From contig JARCOQ010000002.1 of NCBI GenBank assembly GCA_029207755.1, forward strand, positions 5,828,001 to 5,892,000: 64,000 bases of DNA, read 5' to 3'. Both the position numbers and the translations under genes were made by a program. The first letter of the stretch is position 1, and the number at the start of each line of letters is the position of its first letter. Shown piece after piece: positions 12,147 to 23,916 of this stretch. Source of the stretch: Chamaea fasciata. Lineage: Eukaryota; Chordata; Aves; Passeriformes; Sylviidae. Under the pieces are notes generated by a model that was not told where the DNA came from, searched no databases, and saw only the letters and a program-made list of their open reading frames with translations.

Positions 12147-15077
12147 ATAAGTTTCAGATCAGACCAGTTTTGGAAGAGGCAGGAAATTCCTTTCAATTTT
12201 TGTCAGAGAAGACAATGTCCAAAATTCTTACTAATTCTTTTTTTTTCAGATAATAAACCACATTCAATAAATTAAAATACATTTCTTGGGGAAGAAGTGG
12301 AGGATTCACTATAGATGACCTTGATCCTGTGATCCACCAATGGCAAACAGTGAGTGTTCCTCCAGTTTTTCTGCAGAAGCAGAATAAGAGCTGTAGAGCA
12401 AGACTTCATTTCCTGAAGACAGACCTATTTTAACAACAACCCCCAAGCTGTTGAACTGTGAGGTACAGAAAAATTTAAGGTCCTCTGTTGAAGCTAAAAG
12501 ACTGCTTTATATCAAGAGTAGCTGAGTAATTTGCAACAACTTAATGGGAATCTTAAATATTCATAGTTAGAGCATTCCCTTTAGGTTTGACTGGAATATT
12601 CTGTATTGCAATTTGTGCTTCTTATTGCTGCCTCTTGGGTCACTGGATACTCCTGAGAAGAGTCTGGCTACATCTTCCTTATGCCCCTAATGCCCGTGTA
12701 ATTAATATAAAACTCTTTTAAGATTTTTGAGCTTCTGTTTGTAGCTCCAGATTAGAGGGTAAGGTGACCAACAGATTTTTGCTTTGGGTTTATTCCATTT
12801 CCTCCTTCAACTCTGTTTCTTAGGTATAACTTTTGTTTTGGTGTATGAAATTGATTGCAGACACAGGAATACTGCAACACGAAGTTGAAGCCTTTGTTAA
12901 AGTGTGAGGAGCAATCACCATTACAGATCTATTCCCCAAATGTGACTCCTAAGAACTATTTCATACCTGAAACATGTACACTTTAAGTCATAGGTGTGCA
13001 CAGTCATGCACACATCTGGCCCTTCATAGTAGCTCCACCCTGACACATTTAAAAGTTTTTTCTCTGGAAGCATTCCTCAAACATGAATTCTATCTCTAAT
13101 TACCAGGATTTCCTCAACTGAGGAACATTTTCTAAGTGCAGAACTGAGTCCAACCTAGATCTCTCCTATCTATGGAATAAATCACAGGGATAAATTTCAT
13201 GCTTGGCTACAGCAGCATAAATGTAAAGTAGATTCATTGAGGTCCACTGGGTGGCTGCAGATTTATGTTGCCATTAGTGAGACGTGATTTGCTGGAATTG
13301 TTTGCTTTTTCACTCTCTCATTCCTACAGTTTCTATAGTAGTAAAATGTGGAATAGCTATTATTTAATCTTAGTAGCATTCTAACAGTTAAACTTTCAAA
13401 GAGCTAAAACTTGCCCAAATCAGGAATAAACAACAATGAGACAAAAATGTTTCTTTCCTGAATGTAGTAGGAAACCTGGGTTTCAGAGAATATGGGTTAT
13501 GATATCAGGATGCTTTTCCATTCAGCCATTCCTTTGAAAAATCTAAGCCTTCTGTTAATGCAGATACTCTGGTCTTAGTAGCTTTTGCATTTTTTGACAC
13601 TTGGTGCTGAGGACAGACACTATTAACTCTTCCTGAGGGAAAGAAAGGCTGTGGGGTGAATTCAGACCTTACTAAGTACCAAAGAAGCCACAAGGGAGAA
13701 AGATGTTACCAGTGCCTCACTCACAGCAAGAATTTTCCTAGAATTCAGACGTAGTTGTTACACATTAGAGAGTTCAACATCATACAATACCTGGTTTCAC
13801 TTTGCTGCTCCTGAAAATCAGCAGATTTTTAAATAGAAGCTTCTCTGAGTTAATATTATTTCCCTTGTGTAGCTGAAGGAAAGCAAAAGTATACCAGGGA
13901 GGTATTGGATCTCTGAAAATTGCAGGAGGACTGTTTGAATAATCCATTCCTGTAAAATTCTCTCTATTCTAATATGTGTGTGCAGTAGGTTGCCCAGCTG
14001 CCAGCAGCACCAGACTTGAGGCTCTGTTGCAAGACGGGTGGTGGGGGAAGAATCCTGAGAAACTTCAGCGTTCTTTTTGGGGCCTGTGTTTATGGCAATG
14101 GCCATTAATGCCAGAGCCCACTGGAATAAAAAAGAGCAATGTAAAAAATATTTTTCAGGCCTGTCTGAAATGAGTAAGATATCAACTTTTTCTTGGGCAT
14201 CTGAAGAACTGCCTTTTCCTTTAGCATTGGTCGTGGTAATAATTATCAAGCCTCATAATATTGTACTTTTTCTGTGACAGCTCTCTCTATTTCAGCAAAT
14301 ACCATGGATCAGCCCCCCCGCTTTAATTCAGTAGATTGATAGTGTACTTTAGTTTATTGCAATATTACTGGTCTGCAATGTATATCTGCCCTTGTGGCTA
14401 CCTTCTCTTATTTGGAAAAACACTTTCAATCCAGCAATTTATTGCCCAACGCACTTCTTAAAATGTCACATAAAATTGGATTTTAATAGACATGGTTGGT
14501 AATAATCAATGACCTTTTAGAACATGTTGTGCCAATAAGTGGTTACAGACTGCCTTTCCTGAAATATCTTCAATGATCCTAGTCTTTCTCCAAATATCTT
14601 AATAATCCCTCCAGGAATTTAATGAAACTTCACAGACAAGTGGATAAGGCAAATAGTCTCTCTTGCCTTTTGATCTGGGAAAAAAAATATACTTGCAAAC
14701 AGAACAAGTATGTAGAATAAATTGTATAATTTTGTATTATGAAAGTCCATATATACAGTGTCATCTCATCTAAAAAGGTCATGGCTGTACTGAGATTTTA
14801 AAAGTGAAATTTCCCCTAACCCAGCCACTTTGTGGTGGGTTTGTGTGGCTAGGCTGAGCACAGGTACAGGTTTGCCTGGCAAAGCACCTCCCCTGAGGTT
14901 CCAGGTGAGTTAATATAAAAGCTTAAATCTGCCCTCCTATGCTTAGGTTATTTCAAATACCCAAATTCACTAGATTAAAGTTACAGTACAATTACTTTTT
15001 AGATTGTGTTTCAGGCAGACACTGGAAAAAGGATTCAGGTATGGGTTTCTGCACTAGAAATATCAGTTTATGTAAGA
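10791..15077. other. Unique sequence, no gene seen
   Basis: About 4.3 kb of AT-rich DNA. It contains an open frame of 144 codons at 10974-11408 (plus) and one of 143 codons at 13818-14249 (minus). Neither shows a recognisable domain or signal, so I treat both as chance frames. The (ATT)18 microsatellite at 12091-12144 is listed separately. Confidence 0.5.
12091..12144. repeat. (ATT)18 microsatellite
   Basis: Eighteen perfect ATT units, 54 bases, uninterrupted. Perfect long arrays are usually polymorphic. Confidence 0.97.
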
Positions 15078-15133
15078 GGAATTAATTGTGTGAATTGAGC
15101 AGTGTGGAATTAATTGTGTGAATTGAGCAGTGT
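15078..15133. repeat. Perfect 28-bp tandem duplication
   Basis: Two back-to-back identical 28-base units (15078-15105 and 15106-15133), each beginning GGAATTAATTGTGTG. The lack of any difference suggests a recent duplication, although a sequencing or assembly artefact cannot be excluded. Confidence 0.95.
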
Positions 15134-15449
15134 GTGACAGCCTTTCTCAGGGAAAAAATTCTGTTGGTTTTAAAACTCCTCACTAAAAAGGTGACACTAG
15201 GATCAGTTTGCATCATAAACTGCCAGCTGCAAAATGTTCAGCTTCATTAAAAGCTCGGTGTTCTGTGTAGCACATTTCACTTATTTGGATTGCGTGGTAC
15301 GAGACAGCTTTGGAGAGGAGGGAATTGCTCTCCATATGGTGCCCTTCAGTTCTGTCCCTAAGCGAGGACCTTGATCAAGACTGGGAAACAGGTTGTTGGC
15401 AAGAAAGAAAACAAAAAAAAAGACAAAACACACGGAATAACTTCGCAGG

Positions 15450-16000
15450 TGTTGTGGACTGACCACAAGCCAGCCACCAAGCAATTTGCTCACTCCCTGT
15501 TCCTGTGATGAGCAAGCTCATGTGTCAACATGGAGACAGTTTGATAGGTGAGGGAAAGAGGCAGGGGAAACAAACAAACCAAAACTGAGGAAAAGCAGCC
15601 ATGAGCTGCCTGCTGCCAGCAAAGTGATGCCCAAAAATCTCTGAGCACCAGCCACCTTGAAAGTTAACTCTCCATGCTCTCCCCATCCCCTCAAACCACC
15701 CAGCCCTTTCTTTCTGTATCCCATAATATTAAGGTTCACGGAATCTCCCGTCAGTCAATTTGGGTCAGCTGTTCCAGCTGTGTCCCCCTCACTCTTCTTC
15801 TTTCCCATCTTCTTTTCCACAGGGGAAACAAAAAAAAAAAAAAAAAGAGGAAAGGCTTGACTCTGTGGAAGCATTGATCAGCAATAGTTCAAATTTTGAT
15901 GTGTTATCAACACTGTTTTAGTCACAAATCCAAAACATAGCACCACATGCAGGATGCTCTGAAGAAAGTTATCTCCATCTCAGTCAAACCACGTACAGCA
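15450..16000 (-). mobile_element. Solo avian ERV LTR, reverse orientation, diverged
   Basis: The plus strand opens with TGTTGTGGACTGACCACAAG and 'ccagccaccaagca', which resembles the reverse complement of the end of a common bird ERV LTR. It closes with 'cttgactctgtggaagcatt', 'gatcagcaatag', 'gtgttatcaacactgtttta', 'cacaaatccaaaacatag' and 'gaagaaagttatctccatct', the remembered start of that LTR in reverse. The length of about 550 bases suits a single LTR. No retroviral coding sequence is attached, so it is probably a solo LTR left by recombination. An A-run sits at 15828-15846. I believe the family is ERVL-like, but this needs a repeat-library match. Confidence 0.65.
15828..15846. repeat. 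Poly(A) tract within the LTR
   Basis: About 19 consecutive A on the plus strand, inside the reverse-oriented LTR. Confidence 0.9.
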
Positions 16001-16280
16001 AAAAAAACATGATCAGGGCAAAAAGCTAAAATGAGTATCTATAGTGAGTTTTTGATGTCCCTTGTGTAGGAGAAACTCAGCAGTATTTATCCCTAATTTA
16101 GTCCTGTATGAATAAGAGAAGTTCAAAGCTCAGTTCCTGATGTTTTCTACCTTAAGTGTATGAATCAGACAGAATTTTAATTGCCAAACATTGAAGTGAA
16201 GATGACTTATTGAATAGCATCTTGAAGACACATCTGGACAGAGTTTCAGCCATTCTCTGAATATTTTTAGGATTTTTCTG

Positions 16281-16950
16281 CAGAGATTGTTTATGAAGAT
16301 GTTGAAGAGCACAGGGCTGAGGATGGAGCCCTGTGGAACCCCACTAGTGACAGGTCAGAGTCTGATGTCCCCCCAGCCACTGTAACCCTTTGTGCCTGAC
16401 CTGTGAGCCAGTCACTCACCCATCCCATCAGGTGTTTATCCAGCTGTGGGATGGACATTTTATCCAGAGGGATCCTGGGAGAGACAGTATCAAAACTTTA
16501 CTGAAATCCAGAAAGATTTCATCAACCATCTTCCCTTGATCAGCTGGGGGGGTTACCTTGCTACAAAAGGAAACCAGGTTTGATAAGCAGGATTTTCCCC
16601 TCATGAAGCTCTGCCGGCTGTGACTGATGGCTGTGTTCTTTCAGGTGTTTTTCAAACCTCCCAGAATAATCTCCTCTATAACTTTACCAGGCAGTGGAGT
16701 GAGACTGACAGCCTCTAGTTTCCAAAATCTCCCTTTTTGAACATCAGGACAATAGTCATCATCTTCCAGTCAGCTGGGACCTTTGGTTTTTCAAGACCAC
16801 TCAAAAATCATCAACAGAGGTTTTGCTTAGCTGGCTGTTTGAGGATTCTTGGATGAATCCCATCAGACCCCATAGATTTGTAGGGATCCAAATGGAGCAG
16901 CAGATCCCACACAATTTCTCCTGGGAACTGGTCATTCAAACAGGTGCAAA
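16281..16950 (-). mobile_element. CR1 LINE internal fragment: reverse-transcriptase domain, degenerate
   Basis: Read on the minus strand, the piece near 16281-16345 encodes GVPQGSILSPVLFNIFINNL, the well-known CR1 reverse-transcriptase palm segment (usually GVPQGSVLGPVLFNIFINDL). Further 5' on the same strand (about 16490-16535) lies an IFLDFSKV-like string matching the catalytic F-DFSKAFDTV region. The reading frame is broken by several indels and stops. The FADD catalytic box and the whole 3' end should follow below 16281 but are absent. The piece is therefore internal, not a normal 5'-truncated insertion with an intact tail. It is a dead fossil copy. Confidence 0.85.
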
Positions 16951-18945
16951 CTGTTAAAAATATGGCTTATCCTCCCTCTAAGGGTAGAGGTTCTTTGTTT
17001 TTAAGGAAACAGCCAAACTTACAGTAGTGTTTATGTCCAGAAAAATTTGCCTACATCCTTTTTATTGGACGTATAGGTTATTTATTTAGGATTGTGCCAC
17101 ATATTCTTCACTGGGAAAGATGGTCAGTATCTTTTTTTGCAATTTAATTACAAAATGTGTATGCTACATCCCCTTCTCACAACTGTCTAGCACAAATAAT
17201 TGTGTGATAATTAATAGCTTGCCAAAAAGCTTTCTTTTTTATAAAGAACAATTTATTCAAAGGGAATTTTAAGCAGGCACTTTCAATCCTCGATTGAAAG
17301 TATATCTTGGCAGACACCATTTATCTGCCCCAGTATTTGAAATATAATAAACAAAGTTTGATGCACTGCAAAGAGAGAATTGAAAAGAAAGTGCAAAACA
17401 CTTAAAGGAAGTATTGAAATGCACTGAACTCAGCAAAATGCTGTGAAATACATCATGTTACCAGTAAGGTGGCAGTGGAGGGAGGGTCCTAAACCAGCAG
17501 TAATATCTTTGTAGTGAATGGAATACTGATTTTCTGTTGCAGCCATAATCATGTACCTCAGGAGAGCAATATAAATCCAAATGATGTTATATTTAGTAAA
17601 CATAGATACTTCTGAGTAAGGGAGCGTTGTCTACACCTTCTCTCAAAGTTAAGTCCTTGCAGTTATTTTTAGTGAAGTTGAATCTTGCTGTAGAGTTGAG
17701 GTTTCTTTATGTATTCAATTATTCATTTTTGTGATGAAATAGCATTGATGTTTATGGTCTCTATCAAGCAACATTTGATACGCATGGTAGCCTTGACCTG
17801 ACATTAATGGCTTGGTCCTGCAGCCCACAGAGTGGATAGATTTCTCTTAGCTTCATTGCAATGGATGATTAAAACAATTAGCAGGATCAATTCTGTACCT
17901 CTTTGCTTACACTGAAACAAACTTCTGGAATTTTGCCTTTTCGATGAACATATTTCATGTCTTTCATGCTCTGACTGACAATGGGAGAGAATCCGTCTTT
18001 TGTTTTCTCCATTTTTTACAGAGCAGTTGCTGTTTCTTGAAGGGCAGATTAGCTATCAGGAATTCTATGTTCTGTGACAGCTTCTGCTATTATTGCTTGG
18101 GTTGGGGTTTTTTTTTTCCATTTGTCTGGTTTGGGTTTTCTGGGTTTTTTTCTCCTTAACTTTCACTGTAACTCAACAGTTGTGAAATTCACTTTCTTGC
18201 ACAGTTACATATATCTGTCGGGGCTGCTTTACTGATGAAATCCTTAACATTCACAGAGCCTTATGTTGCATTGGTAAAATAATGGATTTTTTTTTACATT
18301 ACTGTAATAATCATAGTAATGACATCATAGAAATAAAGTCTCTAATTATTCATTAGGATTCAGAAAGGTAAATTAGTCCTACCAGTTAGGCTCTTTGAAT
18401 TGAAACATCTGACCTACTTTTCCTGTATTCAACCATATGCACCCTTCAGAGCTCAGTTGCCTGATTTAGGGCGTGGCTTCCTCATTGTTTGGCAAAATGT
18501 AAGGGAAATAAGAGTAGGTGTGGATGGTGGGGTGTTTCCTGAGTGTTTAGAAAGAGTTCGGGCAGCCTGTATTTGACCCTTTGTGTATATGAAACTGAAA
18601 TGTCACAGTCAGAGGAACTGAAACTGAGTATGAGGGTGCTAGGGAAGTTCTTTAACGAATTTCTCTTTGATCTTGCCCTATTTTAACAGCAGAGAGGCAT
18701 CAAGGTGAAAAAGGAACTGTTGCTAGAAGTGTAAAACTTAAATGGCACTGCTCCTTAGGAAAAGCAGCAGATGCTTGAGCGCACCGTCATATTTCCTCTA
18801 TAAAGAATAGCAACAGGTTCCTTCTTCCCAGCATGAATTAAAGAATAGATGCAATAATAGAGATGATAGCTACCTCTTCCTCTGCTGGCTTGGATTTTCT
18901 TTGCCTTTTTAAAATTAATAGATCAATGATTAATGGGCATAAGAG
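16951..18945. other. Unique AT-rich sequence, no gene seen
   Basis: No exon or repeat recognised. A perfect 10-bp inverted repeat lies at 17279-17301, and a short T/G-rich stretch at about 18100-18160. Confidence 0.5.
17279..17301. repeat. Perfect inverted repeat, 10-bp arms, 3-base loop
   Basis: ACTTTCAATC and its exact reverse complement GATTGAAAGT flank the loop CTC. It could form a hairpin in single-stranded form. No gene context gives it a role. Confidence 0.9.
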
Positions 18946-19138
18946 GGGGGTGAGGCACTGGGAAAAATTTCCCGGAGAAGTTGTGGATGTCCCATCCTTG
19001 GAAGTGTTTAGGGCCAGGTTTGACAGGGCTCTGAATAACTTGTTCTAGTGGAAGGTGTCCCTGCCCACGTCAGGGAATTTGGAACTAAATGCTCTTTAAG
19101 GTTCCTTCCAACCTAAAGCATTCTACAAATCCGTGATG
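18946..19138 (+). mobile_element. CR1 LINE 3' end
   Basis: The translation of one frame gives HWEKFPGEVVDVPSLEVF followed by RARFDRALNNLF, the C-terminus of CR1 ORF2. After it come 'tggaaggtgtccctgccca' and 'ttaaggttccttccaacct', the CR1 3'UTR. The tail is diverged ('attctacaaatccgtgatg'). This is a short 5'-truncated copy. Confidence 0.9.
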
Positions 19139-22100
19139 TGGAGCACAGACATTGCCATACCCACTCTAGGTATGACAGGTTCCTGCTGAACAGCTATTAA
19201 TTTGTTCCACCACATTCAGTTGCATTTTCAACCAATGGCTTTATCTTCTGTTTCTCTTGCTAGCTGTAGTTTTCAGGTGATGTTTTCTTTGCACGGCCTT
19301 CACTTTTTCAAAACTGAGCAAATGACCTGAAGAAAAGGACTCTTTGTGAGTACTTTCTGCTAAAGCCCACATCTCTTTAAATTTTTTGTAAAATATAAGC
19401 ACAGAGAATTAGAGAGCATACTTGAGTCAACTTGAGTTAATGTTGCTTCACAATAGGCAGGAATTAGAAAAATAGAGGTTTGTCTGTCTGTGTAAGATCC
19501 TTTTCCCTTACACTTTGATTCTAGTGTTACCAGGAGCCTAGCAGTACAACTACAGCATACTTAAAATCGAAAGATTAGTTCCATACCAGTCATAATGCCA
19601 ATACAGCATTTTTAATGATAAACAATTCCTTATCAATGGAATATATTATCATTAGTAGTTCTGCTTTTATAAGGCTGTGTCTAGGGCAGTGTTGGATGAG
19701 CAGTGCTTTGAACACAGTCTTTGGGAAGGCTTATATGCCTTATTTGTGTGCACCTGCCACCTACTTCTGCTTTTTTTTCTACATTCATTTGAAATAGTCA
19801 TGTCCATCAATACACACCTGCCATTGCTGCAATTTATAGAAAAAATATTAATTCGGTGACATTTTTAGACACGAATAGCAAAACTATTCCAGCAGCCTCT
19901 GTGCAGCTGAGAGAGTTGCATGAACCTGTCTCATCTGATTTCAGAGTTCCAGCTGCTGTGAGGTCAAGGAGGACAGGGAGTGAGATGGAAACAACAACAG
20001 CAGCAGCAGAAAGGAGGAAACCATTAACTAATTGGAATAGAGAGGTGTCCGTCCTTTGGTCAGAGAGAAACCCTGATTAAAATATGTCAAGGGTACAGCT
20101 GAGAAGTTGTTGGGAAAAGGAGAGAAAAAATGCTTTCTCAGGCACTGTGATGTGAAAAGGAACTTTAGAGAGATTGCCTGAGGCAGTAGTACAGAATTCT
20201 TTTGAAACAAGGGGAGGCAATATTGTAGGCTTATACAATACAGCTGAATACTAGCTATAGATAGATTATGTAGGTATGAACCAATGTCAAAGGATTAAAA
20301 AAAAAAAAAAAGCTGTGAGAGCAACATAAAGAAGGGATTAAAGAACTGAGGAAATAGCATTTGTATTTTCCTTGTCATACTGGATATCTGCAGCTATTTT
20401 TACAAGGTTTCCATAAAAATTAATCTGACTTCAATCTTTTCTACGTGCTCACAAGAAGTAAGGGTTAAAGACTGAAGTTCCTGTGGTTCCTCTCCTTGCT
20501 TGTCCAGAACCATTTCTGAATGGGAGGAGAATGGAATAATCTCAAACCTCTCAAAAATATGCAGAGTGGATTGTGAGGTATCAACTGGTTTAAACCTCAG
20601 TGGCTGCAGGGTAGGGTTAGCATGTGAGCACCAAGTAAGAGCAGAGGATGAACAAAAATTTTCTGTTTCATTTTCTGAGCTTTTCACAAAATGTTGAACT
20701 TCGCCCTTTCCTCAGAGCAAAATGAGAACTTCCAATTCTGCTCTTTCCAAGGATAAAACAGTCAGATGTAAGAAAAAGGAAGTCAGCAAAGCAAGGGAGG
20801 ATTCAGGAAGAGGAAAATACAATGATCATGCATATAAAACACGCATCAGGCACACTGGCACTTTCAAAACGCCATTTAAGATTTCAGGAATTACAGATAT
20901 TAACAAGTATGTGATCCTGAGGTGCTTCTTAAGGTGCCTGTATTCTCATTTATCCTTTTAAAGGCTTCCTTGTCCAGGCTAATTTAAATTGCTCAAATTA
21001 CACTGCGTTTTATCAGTCCCTGAAAGGCTTCTCCTAGGTAAGGACTGCTGGAGAGCAATTTGTTCCAGACTAAAAGTTTTTAGGTGCATCTTCAGTACCT
21101 GGAGAATACTCAGTTAGTTGTTTACATTTCTGTCTGTCAAGTTTATGTATCCTTATACTGAGACAAAGAACAGGTGCTGTGGGACAAAATATAGCTCAGG
21201 ACCTCCTTTTTTAGGTGACTTGTCTGACAGTCCAGTCACTGCTGTCCTGACACTGGGCCAGCTCAAGGCAAGAAGAACACACTGTGTTTGTTTCTGAACA
21301 TCAAGGCAAGAGTCAAGACACCACAGCACCAAAATCAAAGCCATCAAAGAGATTTTTACTCACATTTTAAGGTCCTTTAATGTGCTGCAAAGGAAAACTT
21401 TCAGAAAATGTGTTGCTATACCTATGCTTTTATGTATGCTTTTATGTCTTCTTTAACATGAACTAACAAGAATATATAAAAGAGGGGCTTAAGAAACTAA
21501 ACAAAAACTATTGCATTAAATCACATTAGATTCATCTGTTTAAGCTTTATTACCAACACAGAGCATCTTCTCTTCCATATTATCCATATGTCCTATAAAA
21601 CACAAATGTAATCAGGAACAGGAACAAAATGATAGGAAAGCGCTTCAAAAAATAGTGATCACTTGTTCTTAGGGATATTTCTCCTGTGCTATGGAAGGAA
21701 AGGTGCATTGCTTAGTCAAATCTAAGCAGAGCAAATGAATTGGCTTCCTCCTTAAACCAGTATATTTGCACTTGGCAGTAGAAATTCCCTTTGGAATTCA
21801 AAGAAGATCCATTCATAAAACTTTCTGGGAAGCTGATTTCCACTTACAAAGGGTTTGTGGGTGATAAGGGGTAGTTAATGTAGCTGGCAGCTCTGTGGTA
21901 CTTGGTTGCAGACTGGTGATAAACCTTGGCAAAGATCAGATAAAGGCCTTCAAATCTGCACAAATTCCTGCCTAATCAAGTGAGATGTAACCTCTCTGCA
22001 GCCAGTTTCTTCCTATCAAGGTCATTTCAAGGTGTTATGGGATGTGATGGCATTTTTCTATTTCACGATGACTGGATCCAATGGTTTTGTCTGCCATATA

Positions 22101-22311
22101 CAAACCATTCATTTTTCTGGAGAATATATTCATTTATTCCTGTGTTACCTTCTTCAGAGTTTTCTATTGATTTATCCTTTTCATCTGTCATTTATAAGTA
22201 ACTGTTCCAGCCCTTGTGATTTTTTTTTAATCTATTCCCTAGATTCCTGTTGCTATTGATTTCTTTTTCTACTTTTGGATGTTATTTTTCAGAATTAATC
22301 CTTTTTGCAGC

Positions 22312-22335
22312 TTTTTTTTTTTTTTTTTTTTTTTT
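22312..22335. repeat. Poly(T) tract, 24 T
   Basis: Twenty-four consecutive T, with no LINE or SINE body recognised beside it. Confidence 0.95.
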
Positions 22336-23857
22336 CAATATGGATGGTAAGAAAACCTGGAGCAATCCTTTGACTTTGTAATAAAGGACAGCCAATAACT
22401 GTGGTCTGTATTTCCAACTCCTCATCTTTCGGACATATATTAATGATTTTTGAGTACATCCATTACAGAACAGTAGTAAAAGGAATTGAGGTTTCTTTGA
22501 ACATACCAGCACTTTCTCTTTGTTGCCTTGTCTAAAAGTGCTTTAGAAAACTAATTGAAAAATCTCATTTCAATTTTGGGAGTGCTTTCCACACAGAGTT
22601 CTCTTCCTCCTCTTAATCGTCCTTTAAAATTCCTATTTCTACTTCTTTTAAATTCTGCAAGCAGGCTGGTGGCTTGAGACATCTGTAATGGAATAACATA
22701 CTTAAAATCTGTGCATAATGTGTCAGCAAAGACAATTGCAGCTCTGTAAGGGCTGAAGTGAATTGCAGGTGTTTTGATGTTTTAAAAACCAGCAGAAATG
22801 CCTCATAAATTGGTACTTTAATAAGTTAGGTAAGCTGGGAGCAATAATTATAATTTTTATTTTCCCATAAAACTCAGGCAATGCCGAGGTACTCATCTGT
22901 ATACTCACTACACTCATATGTGCCCTAAAATGCAATTGGAATTGCTCCCTTCATACACAGCAAACAAAATTATTATTATTTTTTTAAAAATCTATGGGGT
23001 ACAGAAAACTTTTTCTTTTCTGTGATTGAAAGAAACTAGCGAGCGTACAGGTACATGATTTGCTTTGCACCAAAGGAAGAAAGTCAATCTTTTGTGTCTT
23101 AGCTTAACACAAAATCCAAAAACACTCCCTCTCCTGGACACACAGTTTGACCTATCTGGTGGTATAAGGAGTGATACTAGTAACAATAATAGTCTGAAGC
23201 AAAATCTTTAAAAAAGAAAAGAAAGTCTATTTTGACTCCCCTTATTGAGTCTTCTGGTTGTCCTTATACTCTTGTGTGTGTGATCTTGATCCTAGCAACA
23301 TTGCTGAGGTTTCAAAATGCCCCTTGTAAAATAAAGAGTTGAAAAGCAGTTGTTGTTTTTTTATTAAAATTATGTGTCAGAATCCCAGTCACTGAGGTGA
23401 TTTTTTTTTTTCCTAATTCCTTTCCAGTTGGGTTACCACATGCCCAGGGAGTAATTGCCTTCATTGAGAGCTGCTTACTGGAAAGCATCAGCAAGACCAT
23501 GAATTCCTTCCTTTTTCTTTATACATCTTCATGTTTTCAGTTCTCCTGTGATGTCTAAAATCACTCCACTTCCATGACAGGAAGGATGTGTGTAGTATTT
23601 GCCTGAACTGCACTTTTCATAGGAGCAATCATCACTCTTTTCAGCTATGATTTTCCCCACCTGTCCATATGTTCTTTGCAATGTGTTTTCCCAGCACCAG
23701 ACCTCCCAGGCTGGGGGAAGCTCTGGAGTTCTCTTCCTCCCACTGGCATTTGCTCCAGCACTGTGTCCTGTCACCCAACCTCTGCCTTGACAAAGGCATG
23801 GGAGAGGTGTTGCTTCCAAAGGAACCAAAGCCTTGCTCTCTTCTTTGCTGCTCAAAG

Positions 23858-23916
23858 TTTTTTTTTGGTTTTTTTTTTTTGTTTTGTTTTTTGTTTTTGT
23901 TTTTTTTTTTTTTTTT
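23858..23916. repeat. T-rich tract with G interruptions
   Basis: About 59 bases of T-runs separated by single or double G. Phe-rich open frames across it are artefacts. Confidence 0.9.

Noticed and set aside
13818..14249. 143-codon minus-strand open frame
   Set aside because: Mixed composition with no recognisable domain and no supporting splice or promoter signals.
14817..14910. Possible LTR start (GTGGTGGGTTTGTGTGGCTAGG)
   Set aside because: Only about 20 bases resemble the start of a bird LTR and nothing further matches.
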